Source: JBCBKP01 sp038521625
GTDB taxonomy: Bacteria; Planctomycetota; Phycisphaerae; Phycisphaerales; UBA1924
Reading direction: 5' to 3'
Assembly (NCBI GenBank): GCA_038521625.1
Contig: JBCBKP010000003.1
Span: 193,859-257,858 of the forward strand
Length of the DNA: 64,000 nucleotides
In this document: one piece after another, positions 52,947-61,062 of the stretch
Layout of the letters: each line of letters opens with the position of its first letter
Numbering within the stretch: position 1 is the stretch's first letter
The notes under the pieces: generated by a model
What the model was told of the DNA's origin: nothing
The model's database searches: none
What the model saw: the letters and a program-made list of their open reading frames with translations, nothing else
Program-made: the position numbers and the translations under genes

Positions 52947-55613
52947 TCACCGTCGTTCGATCTGACTGAGGATCGAGCGGTCCTTGATCTGGTCGTCCTT
53001 GGCGAGCATGAACGCCTTGCTCAGGATCACCGCCAGGGTCCGATCGCCCTCGAACGGCAGGAAGAGCTTGCCCTTGGCGGGGCCGGCTTCCATCGCGCTG
53101 TTCGGGACGATGCAGAGGTACTGGTCGTTCGGCTCCATCAGGATGTTGCCGCTGCCGAGGTGGATCTTGTAGGTCCGCTTCTTGCCGAGCACGACGAGGA
53201 ACCTGCCCGTCACCGTGCAGGCGCTCGCGATCTTGAGGCGTGGGACCAGATTCTCAAGCAGTTCGCGGCGGGTCTGCGCGGTGACGCCCAGGTCGCCGAA
53301 TGCGTAGCGCTCCCAGTACTCGCGGAAGTGGCCGCCGGGTCCGCCGTCGTTCCACTCGGGGTTGTTGCCGACGCTGCCGACGCCGACGAAGAGGTCGATA
53401 TCTCGCAGGATCTCGCTGAGCACGATCGGCGGGATCTCATCGAGTCGCAGGGGATGGTTCGCGTCGCGATCCCGCCGTCCGACGGTCTCGTAGCGGCCGC
53501 CGGTGGCGTGCTGGATGTTCTGCCCGGCGTTGATGTCGTAGAAGCGCACCTGGTCGGTCGAGACGAACCTGAAGGCCCCCGAATCGAGGACGAAGGCATC
53601 GACGTAGTCGTCGCCGACGCCCTCGACCCAGAACTCGGCCCGCAGCCCCCACGCCTGGAGGCGGCGGGATGGTGGCGGGTACTCGTCGTCGACCATCAGC
53701 CGGAGCTTGGCCTTCCACCCGCGCGCTGCGCAGAGCGCGTTGAACTGGTGCTGGCGGAGCACGTGGGCCGCGAAGCGGTTGGAGTACATCTCCGTGCGTC
53801 GCTCGGCGTCGGTGAGCAGGTAGACCTCGCGGTGGGCCTGCTTGAAGGGCTGGCGGATCTCGTTGGTCTGATAGAACTCGCGCCACGCCGCGATGTCGCC
53901 GCGGGTCTCGGCGCTGCCCGGCTCGGCGTCGGCGTCGATCGGGTGCCACATCGACACCGTCGTCGACTCGGCGTCGGGCTCGAAGGGCGTGCCGTCGGCC
54001 CTGACGAGCCGGCCCGGCCCGTGCGCCGCCGCCTTGGGGTCGTCTGCGAGCCAGGCGGCGGCGGTGCGCTCGCGGCCGTCGTCGAAGAGCCAGATCAGAC
54101 GGCGGGCGATCGTGCCGACGAGCGGGTGGTCGAGGTACCGCTCGCGCCAGGTCGGCACGGCCCACGACCGGCGGTCGAGGAACATCGAGTCGATGCGGTC
54201 CCGCTGGGCGGGCAGCATCTTCTGGATGTCCTTCATCGACGCCTTGAGGTCCTTGAGCTCGTCCGCGTGCTCGGCCTTGACCGGCGCGGGGACCGACTTG
54301 GTGACCTTGCCCTTGGCGTTCCGCCAGGTGAGCGTGGTGGAGGCCGCCCCGGCGGTCCCGGTGATCCGGAGCAGGGCGGTGTGTTCGCCCATCGGTTCGT
54401 CGAGCGCGCCGACCTCGGTGAGCCCGTAGGCGGGGACGGCCATCTCCTCGATCTCGTCGCGCGGCAGGCCCTCGCGCTCGGCGGCGGCGTCGAGGGCCTT
54501 GTCGAGCATCTTCTGCGCGCTGCCGAACTTGACCTTGACCTTGAGGTACGCGAGCTGGCCGAGGCTGACCCGGCCCGGGATCTGGCCGAGCGCGTAGACG
54601 GCGGCGTTGCCGACCGCGACCATGCGCGGGCCGATGCCCGGGATCTTCTTGTAGGCGGAGACGGCGAGCGGGCCGAGCGCTCGGGCGACGTCTTCGCTCT
54701 TGACGGTCAGGGAGGCCCAGACGAGGCCCTTGAGGATCTTGGCGTAGTAGGCGTCCACTTGCCAGATGGGGCCCGTCACCCCCCCGTTCTCGTCACCGCC
54801 GGGCTCTGCCTCGGTTGGGCGCAACGCGAGCTCGAACACTTCGATGAGCAGCGCGCGGAATGTGTCTGATCCGATGACCTCGATCCATTCGGACGCAGCT
54901 CGGAGCCACTTCTTGGGCGGCCTGGGCTGCTCGACGGATTTGCAGGCTTTCAGCAGTTGCCGGAGTGCCCATCGCTGGTCGGGCGTGAGCGATTCGAAAC
55001 CGGACACGATGTGCCGCGACCACGGGTACGGCAGACCGATCGGCGATTCAGCGATGCCCGTGCTGATCTGCCGGATCGTCCAGCCGATCGGAACCTCGCC
55101 GATGGCCTTGGCGAGCTCCGATGCCGGCTCGATCAAGAGCGGGTGCTTTCTGTACTTCCGGAAGTTCGCATCGAGGACATTCGTGAACTCCGACATCCAG
55201 CTGAAGTACCGACGGTCGTGCGAGACCACGGGCACAAGCGCCCGCATGACCTCCGCGAGGGACGCGGGCTCGGGCAGTGCCGCGTCCGCCACGAGGTGGC
55301 GGGTGTACAGGTGCAGGATGAATGTTGCGGGCCCCGGCCAGGTCCATGGATCGCCGACAACGGCATCGACGGCGAAACGGGTTCCCTCGATGTACAGACG
55401 ACAGACGATGCCCGACTTCGTCTCCGAGTCCCACGCCGCCGACCGGTCGAGGAGCTCACGCCCTGCGTCATGGAGCCGATCACAGGCGGCGAGATAGGCG
55501 GTGCGCTTCTTTTGCGGCACAACCCAGGTGTAGCCATCCCGCGTGCCGTGCTTCAGCACGCCTTCCGCACGCTCGAGAAGTTTCTTGACGACGCGGTCGG
55601 CCTCGCGGTCCAC
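52947..55613 (-). CDS. DUF4132 (MolR/YehI-like) protein
   Basis: GTG 55613 gives an 888-residue cytoplasmic protein without signal or membrane segments. The region DHPLVGTIARRLIWLFDD and the C-terminal half match DUF4132: NQFxAL-type RQHQFNALCAARGW, PPIVLSEILRDIDLFVGV, and FEGDRTLAVILSKAFMLA close to the end. DUF4132 occurs in E. coli YehI/MolR; its biochemical activity is not established. The N-terminal 400 residues are helical with HEAT-like character (PLAVSAYKKIPG..., GNAAVYALGQIP). The WGR domain often fused to DUF4132 is not seen. The start is 3 bp after the stop of a small Gly-Gly-ending protein gene, so the two form an operon. Confidence 0.8.
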   Translation of the reverse strand: MDREADRVVKKLLERAEGVLKHGTRDGYTWVVPQKKRTAYLAACDRLHDAGRELLDRSAAWDSETKSGIVCRLYIEGTRFAVDAVVGDPWTWPGPATFILHLYTRHLVADAALPEPASLAEVMRALVPVVSHDRRYFSWMSEFTNVLDANFRKYRKHPLLIEPASELAKAIGEVPIGWTIRQISTGIAESPIGLPYPWSRHIVSGFESLTPDQRWALRQLLKACKSVEQPRPPKKWLRAASEWIEVIGSDTFRALLIEVFELALRPTEAEPGGDENGGVTGPIWQVDAYYAKILKGLVWASLTVKSEDVARALGPLAVSAYKKIPGIGPRMVAVGNAAVYALGQIPGRVSLGQLAYLKVKVKFGSAQKMLDKALDAAAEREGLPRDEIEEMAVPAYGLTEVGALDEPMGEHTALLRITGTAGAASTTLTWRNAKGKVTKSVPAPVKAEHADELKDLKASMKDIQKMLPAQRDRIDSMFLDRRSWAVPTWRERYLDHPLVGTIARRLIWLFDDGRERTAAAWLADDPKAAAHGPGRLVRADGTPFEPDAESTTVSMWHPIDADAEPGSAETRGDIAAWREFYQTNEIRQPFKQAHREVYLLTDAERRTEMYSNRFAAHVLRQHQFNALCAARGWKAKLRLMVDDEYPPPSRRLQAWGLRAEFWVEGVGDDYVDAFVLDSGAFRFVSTDQVRFYDINAGQNIQHATGGRYETVGRRDRDANHPLRLDEIPPIVLSEILRDIDLFVGVGSVGNNPEWNDGGPGGHFREYWERYAFGDLGVTAQTRRELLENLVPRLKIASACTVTGRFLVVLGKKRTYKIHLGSGNILMEPNDQYLCIVPNSAMEAGPAKGKLFLPFEGDRTLAVILSKAFMLAKDDQIKDRSILSQIERR

Positions 55614-55616
55614 AAC

Positions 55617-56033
55617 TCACCCGCCCACGAGCATCACGAGGCGCAGAAAGGTCACCTCCATCCCGGGCTCGATCCGGATGGTCTCGTTCAGCGACTCGGT
55701 CTGGCGGTCCCCGACGAGGACGAGCACGCGGTTGTGCTCGAACGCGTCGGTCGCGGCCTCGAACTGCTTGTTCCAGTCGATCTGGCGGCGGCGGAGCTCC
55801 GAGTTGTCGCCGTTGAGCTCGCGCTCCAGCTCGCCTGGCGTGACGAGCCCGCGGAACTTCTGCTTCGCGTCGCCCGAGCGGATCGCGCGGTTGTAGTCGT
55901 CGACCTCCTGGTAGACGCGCTCGCGGATCAGCTCGCGGACCGTGATCGACTCGGTCTCGAACTCGAGCTCGAAGGTGTGGTCCTCGCCGCCGGGCGTGGT
56001 GGTCTGGTCGCGGATGGTCAGCGTCGCGGGCAT
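55617..56033 (-). CDS. Small protein with beta-grasp/ubiquitin-like features and terminal Gly-Gly
   Basis: ATG 56033, 7 nt after AGGAGGAG, gives 138 residues. The pattern reads strand (PATLTIRDQ), strand (HTFELEFETESI), helix (TVRELIRERVYQEVDDYN), a helical insert (about 50-100), strand (RVLVLVG), then TIRIEPGMEVTFLRLVMLVG-G. The last segment parallels the MoaD/ThiS/ubiquitin end (DGDEVxFxPPVxGG), and the chain stops exactly after Gly137-Gly138. No Cys is present. The gene is 3 bp upstream of the DUF4132 gene, indicating co-translation. Whether it is a sulphur carrier, a protein modifier or only a structural partner is unknown; no E1, E2 or JAB gene is in the window. Confidence 0.7.
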   Translation of the reverse strand: MPATLTIRDQTTTPGGEDHTFELEFETESITVRELIRERVYQEVDDYNRAIRSGDAKQKFRGLVTPGELERELNGDNSELRRRQIDWNKQFEAATDAFEHNRVLVLVGDRQTESLNETIRIEPGMEVTFLRLVMLVGG

Positions 56034-56123
56034 CTCGGTCTCCTCCTGTTCCCGGCCCGAAGATACCCGATGGCCGGCGTCGAATGGAGCGTCCGATGGC
56101 CGGCCGTACGACCGATTCCTGGG

Positions 56124-56188
56124 GGAGAGGACCAAGCGTGGGGCCGGTCTTGGTCCTCTTCGCGGAGTCGCCGCCTGCAGGCGGCGAG
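56124..56188. repeat. Adjacent copies of repeat families B and A
   Basis: GAGGACCAAG (56126-56135) and CTTGGTCCTC (56148-56157) form a perfect family-B hairpin. GAGTCGCCGCCTGCAGGCGG (from 56164) is a family-A variant with a GCCGCC/GGCGGC stem. Apart from these, 56034-56227 holds nothing recognisable. Confidence 0.65.
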
Positions 56189-56227
56189 CGGGATCCGTGG
56201 CGCCGGCGCCCGGTGTAGCCTGCGGGC

Positions 56228-57766
56228 GTGACGGGCAGGCTGCCGTTCGATCCGGGCCGGGCACGCGGGAAGCGCGTCGAATCGTCGAGCGAGGACGACA
56301 CGGCGGTCACGGTCTCGGCGCTGGCGACGATGATCGGGGACGCGATCGAGCGCGGGCTGCCCTCGCGCGTCCGCGTGCGCGGCGAGGTCAGCAACCTGAG
56401 CCGCAAGACGCACGCGTACTTCAGCCTCAAGGACGGCGAGGCGGTCGTGGGGGCCGCGATGTGGGCCTCGAGCTTCAAGCGCGGCGGCGCACGGGCGGCC
56501 GAGGCGCTCCAGGACGGCGCCGAGGTCGTCGCGATGGGGCGTGTCGACTACTACCGCCCGAACGGTCGGGTGTCGCTGATCGTCGAGACGATCGAGCGCG
56601 TCGGTTCGGGGGCTCTGGAGGCGCGGCTTCGGGCGCTCGTCGATGAGCTGCGCGCGCTGGGCTGGCTGGACGAGGGCGTCAAGAGACCGTTGCCGCTGCT
56701 GCCCAGAAAGATCGCGGTTGTGACCAGCGCGAGCGGGGCGGCGATCGAGGACGTCATCGATACCGCCGCCCGGCGGTGCGCGGGCGTGGGCGTGGTGGTC
56801 GTGGACGTGCGCGTGCAGGGTGAGGGCGCGGCGTCGGAGGTCGCGAGCGCGATCGGCGAGCTCGATCGCCGGCGCGACGGGCTCGGGATCGACGCGCTGC
56901 TGGTCACGCGTGGCGGCGGCTCGATCGAGGACCTGTGGGCGTTCAACGAGCGCGAGGTGGCCGAGGCGATCCACGCGTGTTCGCTGCCGGTGGTCGCCGC
57001 GATCGGGCACGAGACCGACACGACGGTGGCCGAGCTGGTGGCGGACGTGCGGGCGGCGACGCCGACGCAGGCCGCGGTTCGGCTGGTGCCCGACCGCGAG
57101 GACCTGCTGCGTCAGGTCGGCTCGGTCGAGCGGGCGCTGGCGTCCGCGGTGCGTCGCGCGGTCGATCTGAATCGGGGCGGGCTTGAGCGGCTGGCCTCGC
57201 GGGGCGTGCTGGCCGATCCGCGTCGCGTGATCGCGGTGCAGCGGGAACGGCTGGCGCCGCGGGCGGTGCGCCTGGAGCGGGCCGGGGCGGGACTGCTGGC
57301 GAGCGCTTCGCGTCGTCTGGGGGCGCTCGAGGTCCGGCTGGAGCGGGTGCGGCCGGCGGCGGTGCACGCCCGGCGGTCCGAGCGGCTGACGCAGGTCGCG
57401 TCGCGGCTGCGGCGGGTGATGGCCCGCTCGGTGGAGCGTCGCCGGCGTGGGCTGGAGTCGGTTTCGCGTGAGTTGGAGGCGATCGGGCCGATGGCGGTGC
57501 TGTCGCGCGGGTACAACGTGACGCGGGCCGCGGACGGCTCGGTCGTGCGTTCGGCCGGGTCGGTGGGCGCGGGGGATCGCGTGGAGACGCGCACGGCGGA
57601 TGGCTCCTTCGGGTCGGTCGTGGAGGGGCCGGCGGGCAGGGAGGGGAAGAAGAGGGAGGAGCCCTCACCGCGCCCTCTCCCAGAGGGAGAGGGAGGAGGC
57701 GGCCGGCGCGGGAACGCGAAGGGGCGGCGCCCGGCGAAGGATGCCGGCGGCCTGTTCGATGGGTAG
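56228..57766 (+). CDS. xseA: Exodeoxyribonuclease VII large subunit
   Basis: The 512-residue subunit starts at GTG 56228. The N-terminal OB fold holds VSNLSRKTHAYFSLKD; the catalytic core has RKIAVVTSASGAAIEDVI, VTRGGGSIEDLWAFNE and VVAAIGHETDTTVAELVAD with the metal ligands. A long coiled coil and the C-terminal VLSRGYNVT segment follow. Together with XseB it degrades single-stranded DNA into short oligonucleotides. After residue ~460 the chain continues with an extra tail (KREEPSPRPLPEGEGGG) encoded by a dispersed repeat, absent from typical XseA. Confidence 0.94.
   Translation: MTGRLPFDPGRARGKRVESSSEDDTAVTVSALATMIGDAIERGLPSRVRVRGEVSNLSRKTHAYFSLKDGEAVVGAAMWASSFKRGGARAAEALQDGAEVVAMGRVDYYRPNGRVSLIVETIERVGSGALEARLRALVDELRALGWLDEGVKRPLPLLPRKIAVVTSASGAAIEDVIDTAARRCAGVGVVVVDVRVQGEGAASEVASAIGELDRRRDGLGIDALLVTRGGGSIEDLWAFNEREVAEAIHACSLPVVAAIGHETDTTVAELVADVRAATPTQAAVRLVPDREDLLRQVGSVERALASAVRRAVDLNRGGLERLASRGVLADPRRVIAVQRERLAPRAVRLERAGAGLLASASRRLGALEVRLERVRPAAVHARRSERLTQVASRLRRVMARSVERRRRGLESVSRELEAIGPMAVLSRGYNVTRAADGSVVRSAGSVGAGDRVETRTADGSFGSVVEGPAGREGKKREEPSPRPLPEGEGGGGRRGNAKGRRPAKDAGGLFDG
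57656..57697. repeat. Palindromic repeat family D inside the xseA coding sequence
   Basis: CCCTCTCCC (57673-57681) pairs with GGGAGAGGG (57685-57693), preceded by GAGCCCTCACC. It is the same element as the arms at 60521-60653 and 61017-61149 and is translated in frame as PSPRPLPEGEGG. Confidence 0.75.
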
Positions 57767-57816
57767 GTTCGATGGCCGGAGCGGGCGGATCGACGGTTGC
57801 CTGGCGAAGGGGCGCG

Positions 57817-58035
57817 ATGGGCGAGAAGGCTGAGAACGAGCTGGGCTTCGAGGCGGCGTTCGAGAATCTCGAGGCGATCGTCGAGCGGATCGAGTCGGGC
57901 GAGATCGGTCTGGAGGCGTCGATCGCCGAGTACGAGAAGGGCGTGGCGCTGGTGAAGCGCTGCCGGGCGATCCTCGAGAAGGCGGAGCAGAAGATCGAGA
58001 CGCTCGAGCGTGAGCGCGGGGACGAGGGCTCGTGA
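57817..58035 (+). CDS. xseB: Exodeoxyribonuclease VII small subunit
   Basis: From ATG 57817 the subunit has 72 residues; the in-frame ATG 57772 would give 87. LGFEAAFENLEAIVERIESG and LEASIAEYEKGVALVKRC match XseB, a helical hairpin that coats the XseA coiled coil. GAAGGGG lies 5 nt before the chosen start. It follows xseA by about 50 bp. The stop overlaps the GTG start of the prepilin peptidase gene (GTGA). Confidence 0.88.
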   Translation: MGEKAENELGFEAAFENLEAIVERIESGEIGLEASIAEYEKGVALVKRCRAILEKAEQKIETLERERGDEGS

Positions 58036-59534
58036 GCTGGACCGACTGGGCCGAGCTCGGGCCGCCATTGATCCGCTTCGTGTTCGTGCTGGCTCTGGGC
58101 GCGTGCGTCGGCTCGCTGATCAACGTGCTGGTGTACCGGCTGCCGCTGGGGATGAGCGTGATCTCGCCGCCGTCGCGCTGCCCGAGCTGCGACACGAGGC
58201 TGACGTTCCGCGAGAACATCCCGATCTTCGGCTGGCTGCTGCTGCGGGGCAAGTGCCGTTTCTGCGACGCGAAGATCTCGCCCGAGTACCCGATCGTCGA
58301 GACGGTGACGGCGCTGCTGTTCGCGACGGTCTTCGTGCTGTGGCATTGGGTCGAACCCGGGGCGACCGTGCTGGGCGTGCCGGTCGGCGCCGCCCGCCCG
58401 TGGTGGACGCTGAACGCTCCGGCGTTCATGACGTGGCCGGCGACGGCGGTGGCGCTGACGCTGATCTCGTGCCTGATCGCGATGACGCTGATCGATGCGC
58501 GGACGTACACGATCCCGCTGATCTTGACGTGGGTGCCGGCCGTTGTCGCGGCGGTCGTGCACCCGCTGCACGCGCTGATCGTCTCGCTGCGCCACGACGG
58601 GCTGGTGCTGTCCGAGTCGGCGTGGATGGCTGACGCCGGCGGGCGCTGGCTCTTCGGCGATGGCGGCGTCTGGGCGACGGCTCCCGGTTGGCTCTGGACC
58701 ATCGAGACGGGCGGGCCGACGCAGTGGTCGTGGATCGGCGGTTCGGCGGGGGCGGTCCTCGGGCTCGGCGGGTCGGCGCTGCTGGTGCGGTTCGGTCTGC
58801 TCGGGCGGAGCTTCGAGGATTACGAGGAGTGGGAACGGGAGGCCGAGGCCCGGGAGAAGGCCGAGGCAGAGCAGGCGAAGCAAGAGAGCGCAGAGGGAGA
58901 GGGCGGCGGACCGGCTTCGGACGACGATGAGGGGCGGGGGGCTCAAGGGGCTCAAACCCCGGGCGGGGCTTCGAGCCCCTTGGCTTCATCGCCGGCCTCG
59001 GCGAGCGACGACCCGGCGGCGATGTGGATCCGGTACCCGCACGCGCGCCGGGAGATGCTCAAGGAGGTCGCGTTCCTCGGGGCCCCGGCGGTGCTGGGGA
59101 CGGTCGGCTGGGTGCTGGCGGGCCAGCTGGGCGGGCCGGCGTGGGAGATCGGCTCGCAGGCCCCGCTGTGGCTGGTCGTGCTCGGCGGGGTGCTCTGCGG
59201 CTACCTGGTCGGCGGCGGGCTGGTCTGGGGCGTGCGGATCTTCGGCTCGCTCGCCTTCGGCAAGGAGGCGATGGGCCTGGGCGACGTGCACCTGATGGCG
59301 GCGGTGGGGGCGTGCGTCGGCTGGGTGGACGCGGTAGTCGCGTTCTTCGTCGCGGCGTTCCTGGCGCTCGGGCACGCGGTGCTGGGGGCGGTGTTCGGGG
59401 GGGCGATGCGGCGGGCGATGCCGTTCGGGCCGTTTTTGGCGGGCGGGACGGTGCTGGTGCTGCTCGGGCGGCCGGTGGTCGAGTGGGGCCTGGGGCTGAT
59501 CATGGCCTCGGACGGGCCTGTTCGGTTGCCGTGA
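58032..59534 (+). CDS. pilD: Prepilin leader peptidase/N-methyltransferase
   Basis: The 500-residue membrane enzyme cleaves and N-methylates prepilins and pseudopilins. The N-terminal zinc site has CPSC and CRFC (residues about 50-80). The aspartyl protease pair is in TLIDARTYTIPL and GLGDVHLMAAVGA. At least eight hydrophobic segments are present. It is much longer than the usual 230-290 residues: the region around residues 270-335 is a charged cytoplasmic insert (EWEREAEAREKAEAEQAK) containing a translated palindromic repeat. It probably processes the pseudopilins encoded at 2321, 8151 and 19205. It is coupled to xseB by GTGA overlap. Confidence 0.92.
   Translation: MSWTDWAELGPPLIRFVFVLALGACVGSLINVLVYRLPLGMSVISPPSRCPSCDTRLTFRENIPIFGWLLLRGKCRFCDAKISPEYPIVETVTALLFATVFVLWHWVEPGATVLGVPVGAARPWWTLNAPAFMTWPATAVALTLISCLIAMTLIDARTYTIPLILTWVPAVVAAVVHPLHALIVSLRHDGLVLSESAWMADAGGRWLFGDGGVWATAPGWLWTIETGGPTQWSWIGGSAGAVLGLGGSALLVRFGLLGRSFEDYEEWEREAEAREKAEAEQAKQESAEGEGGGPASDDDEGRGAQGAQTPGGASSPLASSPASASDDPAAMWIRYPHARREMLKEVAFLGAPAVLGTVGWVLAGQLGGPAWEIGSQAPLWLVVLGGVLCGYLVGGGLVWGVRIFGSLAFGKEAMGLGDVHLMAAVGACVGWVDAVVAFFVAAFLALGHAVLGAVFGGAMRRAMPFGPFLAGGTVLVLLGRPVVEWGLGLIMASDGPVRLP
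58944..58982. repeat. Palindromic repeat family C inside the pilD coding sequence
   Basis: CAAGGGGCTCAAACCCC (58944-58960) faces GGGGCTTCGAGCCCCTTG (58965-58982). It is translated as GAQGAQTPGGASSPLAS. It resembles the intergenic copies at 52729 and 60445. Confidence 0.75.
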
Positions 59535-59668
59535 GCGCCCGGAATCCCCGGGATTTCCAGGCGATTCACGCGATCGGCGTCCCGCGGCCGAATCTGGATA
59601 ATGGTCTGGTCCATGGATCGGAGGCCGCGAACGAGTCGCGGCCCGGCTCTTCACGAAGGGAGATGGTG

Positions 59669-60334
59669 ATGCGGGGATGTCGCGTTGGTTCGGTGCGCGT
59701 TGGTTCGGTGCTGGCAGGATCGCTGGCGATGATCGGGCTGCTCGGGGGCTGCAAGTCGGTCCCGAGGGCGGAGTACAACGCGGCGGTGCAGGAGAACACC
59801 GAGCTGCGCAACCGGCGTGACGCGCTCGCGGAGTCGCTCGAGCGGTCGGAGACCGAGAAGGCGCAGCTGCAGACCGAGAACGCACGCCTTTCCCGCGACC
59901 TGGACGAGGCGCAGGGGGCGCTCACGCAGGCCCGCGACACCAGCTACGCGGCGTCGCTGCCGAGCGGGGCCGAGCTCCGCGGGAGCGACGTGGTCGTGCG
60001 TGTCGCCGGCGAGCTGCTGTTCGCCTCGGGCTCGGTCGAGCTCAAGAGCGAGGGCAAGATCGAGTTGGACCGCGTCGCCCGCGACATCCAGTCGCGGTAC
60101 CCGGGCGCGAAGATCCGCGTCGAGGGCTACACCGACAGCGACCCGATCCGTCGGAGCGACTGGAAGACCAACGAGCGGCTGTCGGCCGAGCGAGCGATGG
60201 CCGTCGAGACGTACCTGGTCTCCCGCGGGATCGACGCGAACGACATCTACTCGGCGGCGATGGGCTCGGCGTCGCCGCGCTCGACCAAGCAGGCGAGCCG
60301 TCGCGTCGAGATCGTCCTGCTGGGGCAGGGCTGA
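59669..60334 (+). CDS. OmpA-like (Pal-type) peptidoglycan-binding lipoprotein
   Basis: ATG 59669, 6 nt after AAGGGAG, gives 221 residues; ATG 59663 is also possible. A lipoprotein signal ends LLGGCKS. A coiled coil covers residues about 35-85 (ENTELRNRRDALAESLERSE). The OmpA domain follows: ELLFASGSVELKSEG, IRVEGYTDSDPIRRSDW, NERLSAERAMAVETYL, and the Arg in ASRRVEIVL that binds diaminopimelate. It tethers the outer membrane to peptidoglycan. The family usually sits with tol genes; none are here. The stop codon lies inside the first unit of a tandem repeat. Confidence 0.88.
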   Translation: MRGCRVGSVRVGSVLAGSLAMIGLLGGCKSVPRAEYNAAVQENTELRNRRDALAESLERSETEKAQLQTENARLSRDLDEAQGALTQARDTSYAASLPSGAELRGSDVVVRVAGELLFASGSVELKSEGKIELDRVARDIQSRYPGAKIRVEGYTDSDPIRRSDWKTNERLSAERAMAVETYLVSRGIDANDIYSAAMGSASPRSTKQASRRVEIVLLGQG

Positions 60335-60384
60335 GTCACGACCTCCGGTCGTGGGGGCTGAGTCACGACCTCCGGTCGTGAGGG
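60331..60384. repeat. Palindromic repeat family A, two 27-bp tandem units
   Basis: CTGAGTCACGACCTCCGGTCGTG occurs twice in direct tandem (60331-60357, 60358-60384). Each unit has the stem CACGACC/GGTCGTG. The first unit contains the stop codon of the OmpA-like gene. Confidence 0.8.
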
Positions 60385-60444
60385 TTCGACCGCTTGCGGG
60401 TGGGCCCCCGCGGCGCGGTTGTGGAGTCACCGGGCACAGTTCTT

Positions 60445-60483
60445 CAAGAGGCTCAAACCCCGTGGGTGGGTTTGAGCCTCTTG
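60445..60483. repeat. Palindromic repeat family C, copy 3
   Basis: CAAGAGGCTCAAACCC (60445-60460) and GGGTTTGAGCCTCTTG (60468-60483) form a perfect 16-bp stem with a 7-nt loop. Confidence 0.85.
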
Positions 60484-60520
60484 TCTATCGCGTGCGCTGA
60501 AGCGCTTCAGGGGTTGAGCG

Positions 60521-60653
60521 CGCGGACGGTGATCCTCCCTCTCCCTCTGGGAGAGGGCCGGGGTGAGGGTCGTGCGCGGACGGCGCCATGAGACTCGGAG
60601 ATGGAGAAGAGAGAGAAGCCCTCACCCTTGACTCTCTCAGGGGGAGAGGGTGC
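60521..60653. repeat. 133-bp direct repeat, left copy (two facing family-D arms)
   Basis: The left arm CCCTCTGGGAGAGGGCCGGG continuing to GTGAGGG faces a right arm whose complement reads GGGAGAGGG..GTGAGGG-like. The copy at 61017-61149 is offset by exactly 496 bp, with about nine differences and no gaps (about 93% identity). CCCTCTCCC (60537-60545) and GGGAGAGGG (60549-60557) form a hairpin. Confidence 0.85.
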
Positions 60654-61062
60654 GTTACGCTCGTTCGGCGTGGGTTCGAACGCGTCGACCAAGTCGGCAA
60701 GAGTGCTGCGGGCGCGGTCGACGCCGCCGGAGCGGGTCGTGTGGAAGCGCCTCCGCGGACGACGTTTGAACGGTCTGAAGTTCCGCCGCCAGCACCCGTT
60801 CGGGCCTTACGTGCTGGACTTCTTCTGCCACAGCGCGCTGCTCACGATCGAAGTCGATGGAAGAAGGCACGAGGACAGGCGGGAAGCGGACGCGGCCCGT
60901 GATCGTTGGCTGGCGAGCCAAGGTGTGATGGTGCTCCGGTTCACGGCCGGGCAAGTCTCGTCCGACCTTGAGGCCGTGCTTGCGACGATCCTGCGTCGCG
61001 CTCGTGAGCGCACGGCCGCGGACGGCGATCCTCCCTCTCCCTTCGGGAGAGGGCCGGGGTGA
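60601..61062 (+). CDS. DUF559 (Vsr/PD-(D/E)XK-like) endonuclease-domain protein
   Basis: The 153-residue frame contains the DUF559 core: VVWKRLRGRRLNGLKFRRQH, then PYVLDFFCHSALLTIEVDG with Asp73, Glu84, Asp86 and His90 in the pattern of a PD-(D/E)XK/Vsr nuclease fold, and VMVLRFTAGQV. Catalytic activity has not been shown for most DUF559 proteins. Residues 7-17 (PSPLTLSGGEG) and 142-153 are encoded by the flanking repeats. GTG 60670, beyond the repeat, is an alternative start leaving the whole core. The gene is thus boxed in by two near-identical repeats, which suggests that gene and repeats travel together. Confidence 0.75.
   Translation: MEKREKPSPLTLSGGEGALRSFGVGSNASTKSARVLRARSTPPERVVWKRLRGRRLNGLKFRRQHPFGPYVLDFFCHSALLTIEVDGRRHEDRREADAARDRWLASQGVMVLRFTAGQVSSDLEAVLATILRRARERTAADGDPPSPFGRGPG

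Noticed and set aside
52902..54869. 655-codon plus-strand open frame opposite DUF4132
   Set aside because: Antisense composition; DUF4132 motifs are on the minus strand.
56943..58955. 670-codon minus-strand open frame opposite xseA, xseB and pilD
   Set aside because: Pro/Arg/Ser antisense composition spanning three clear plus-strand genes.
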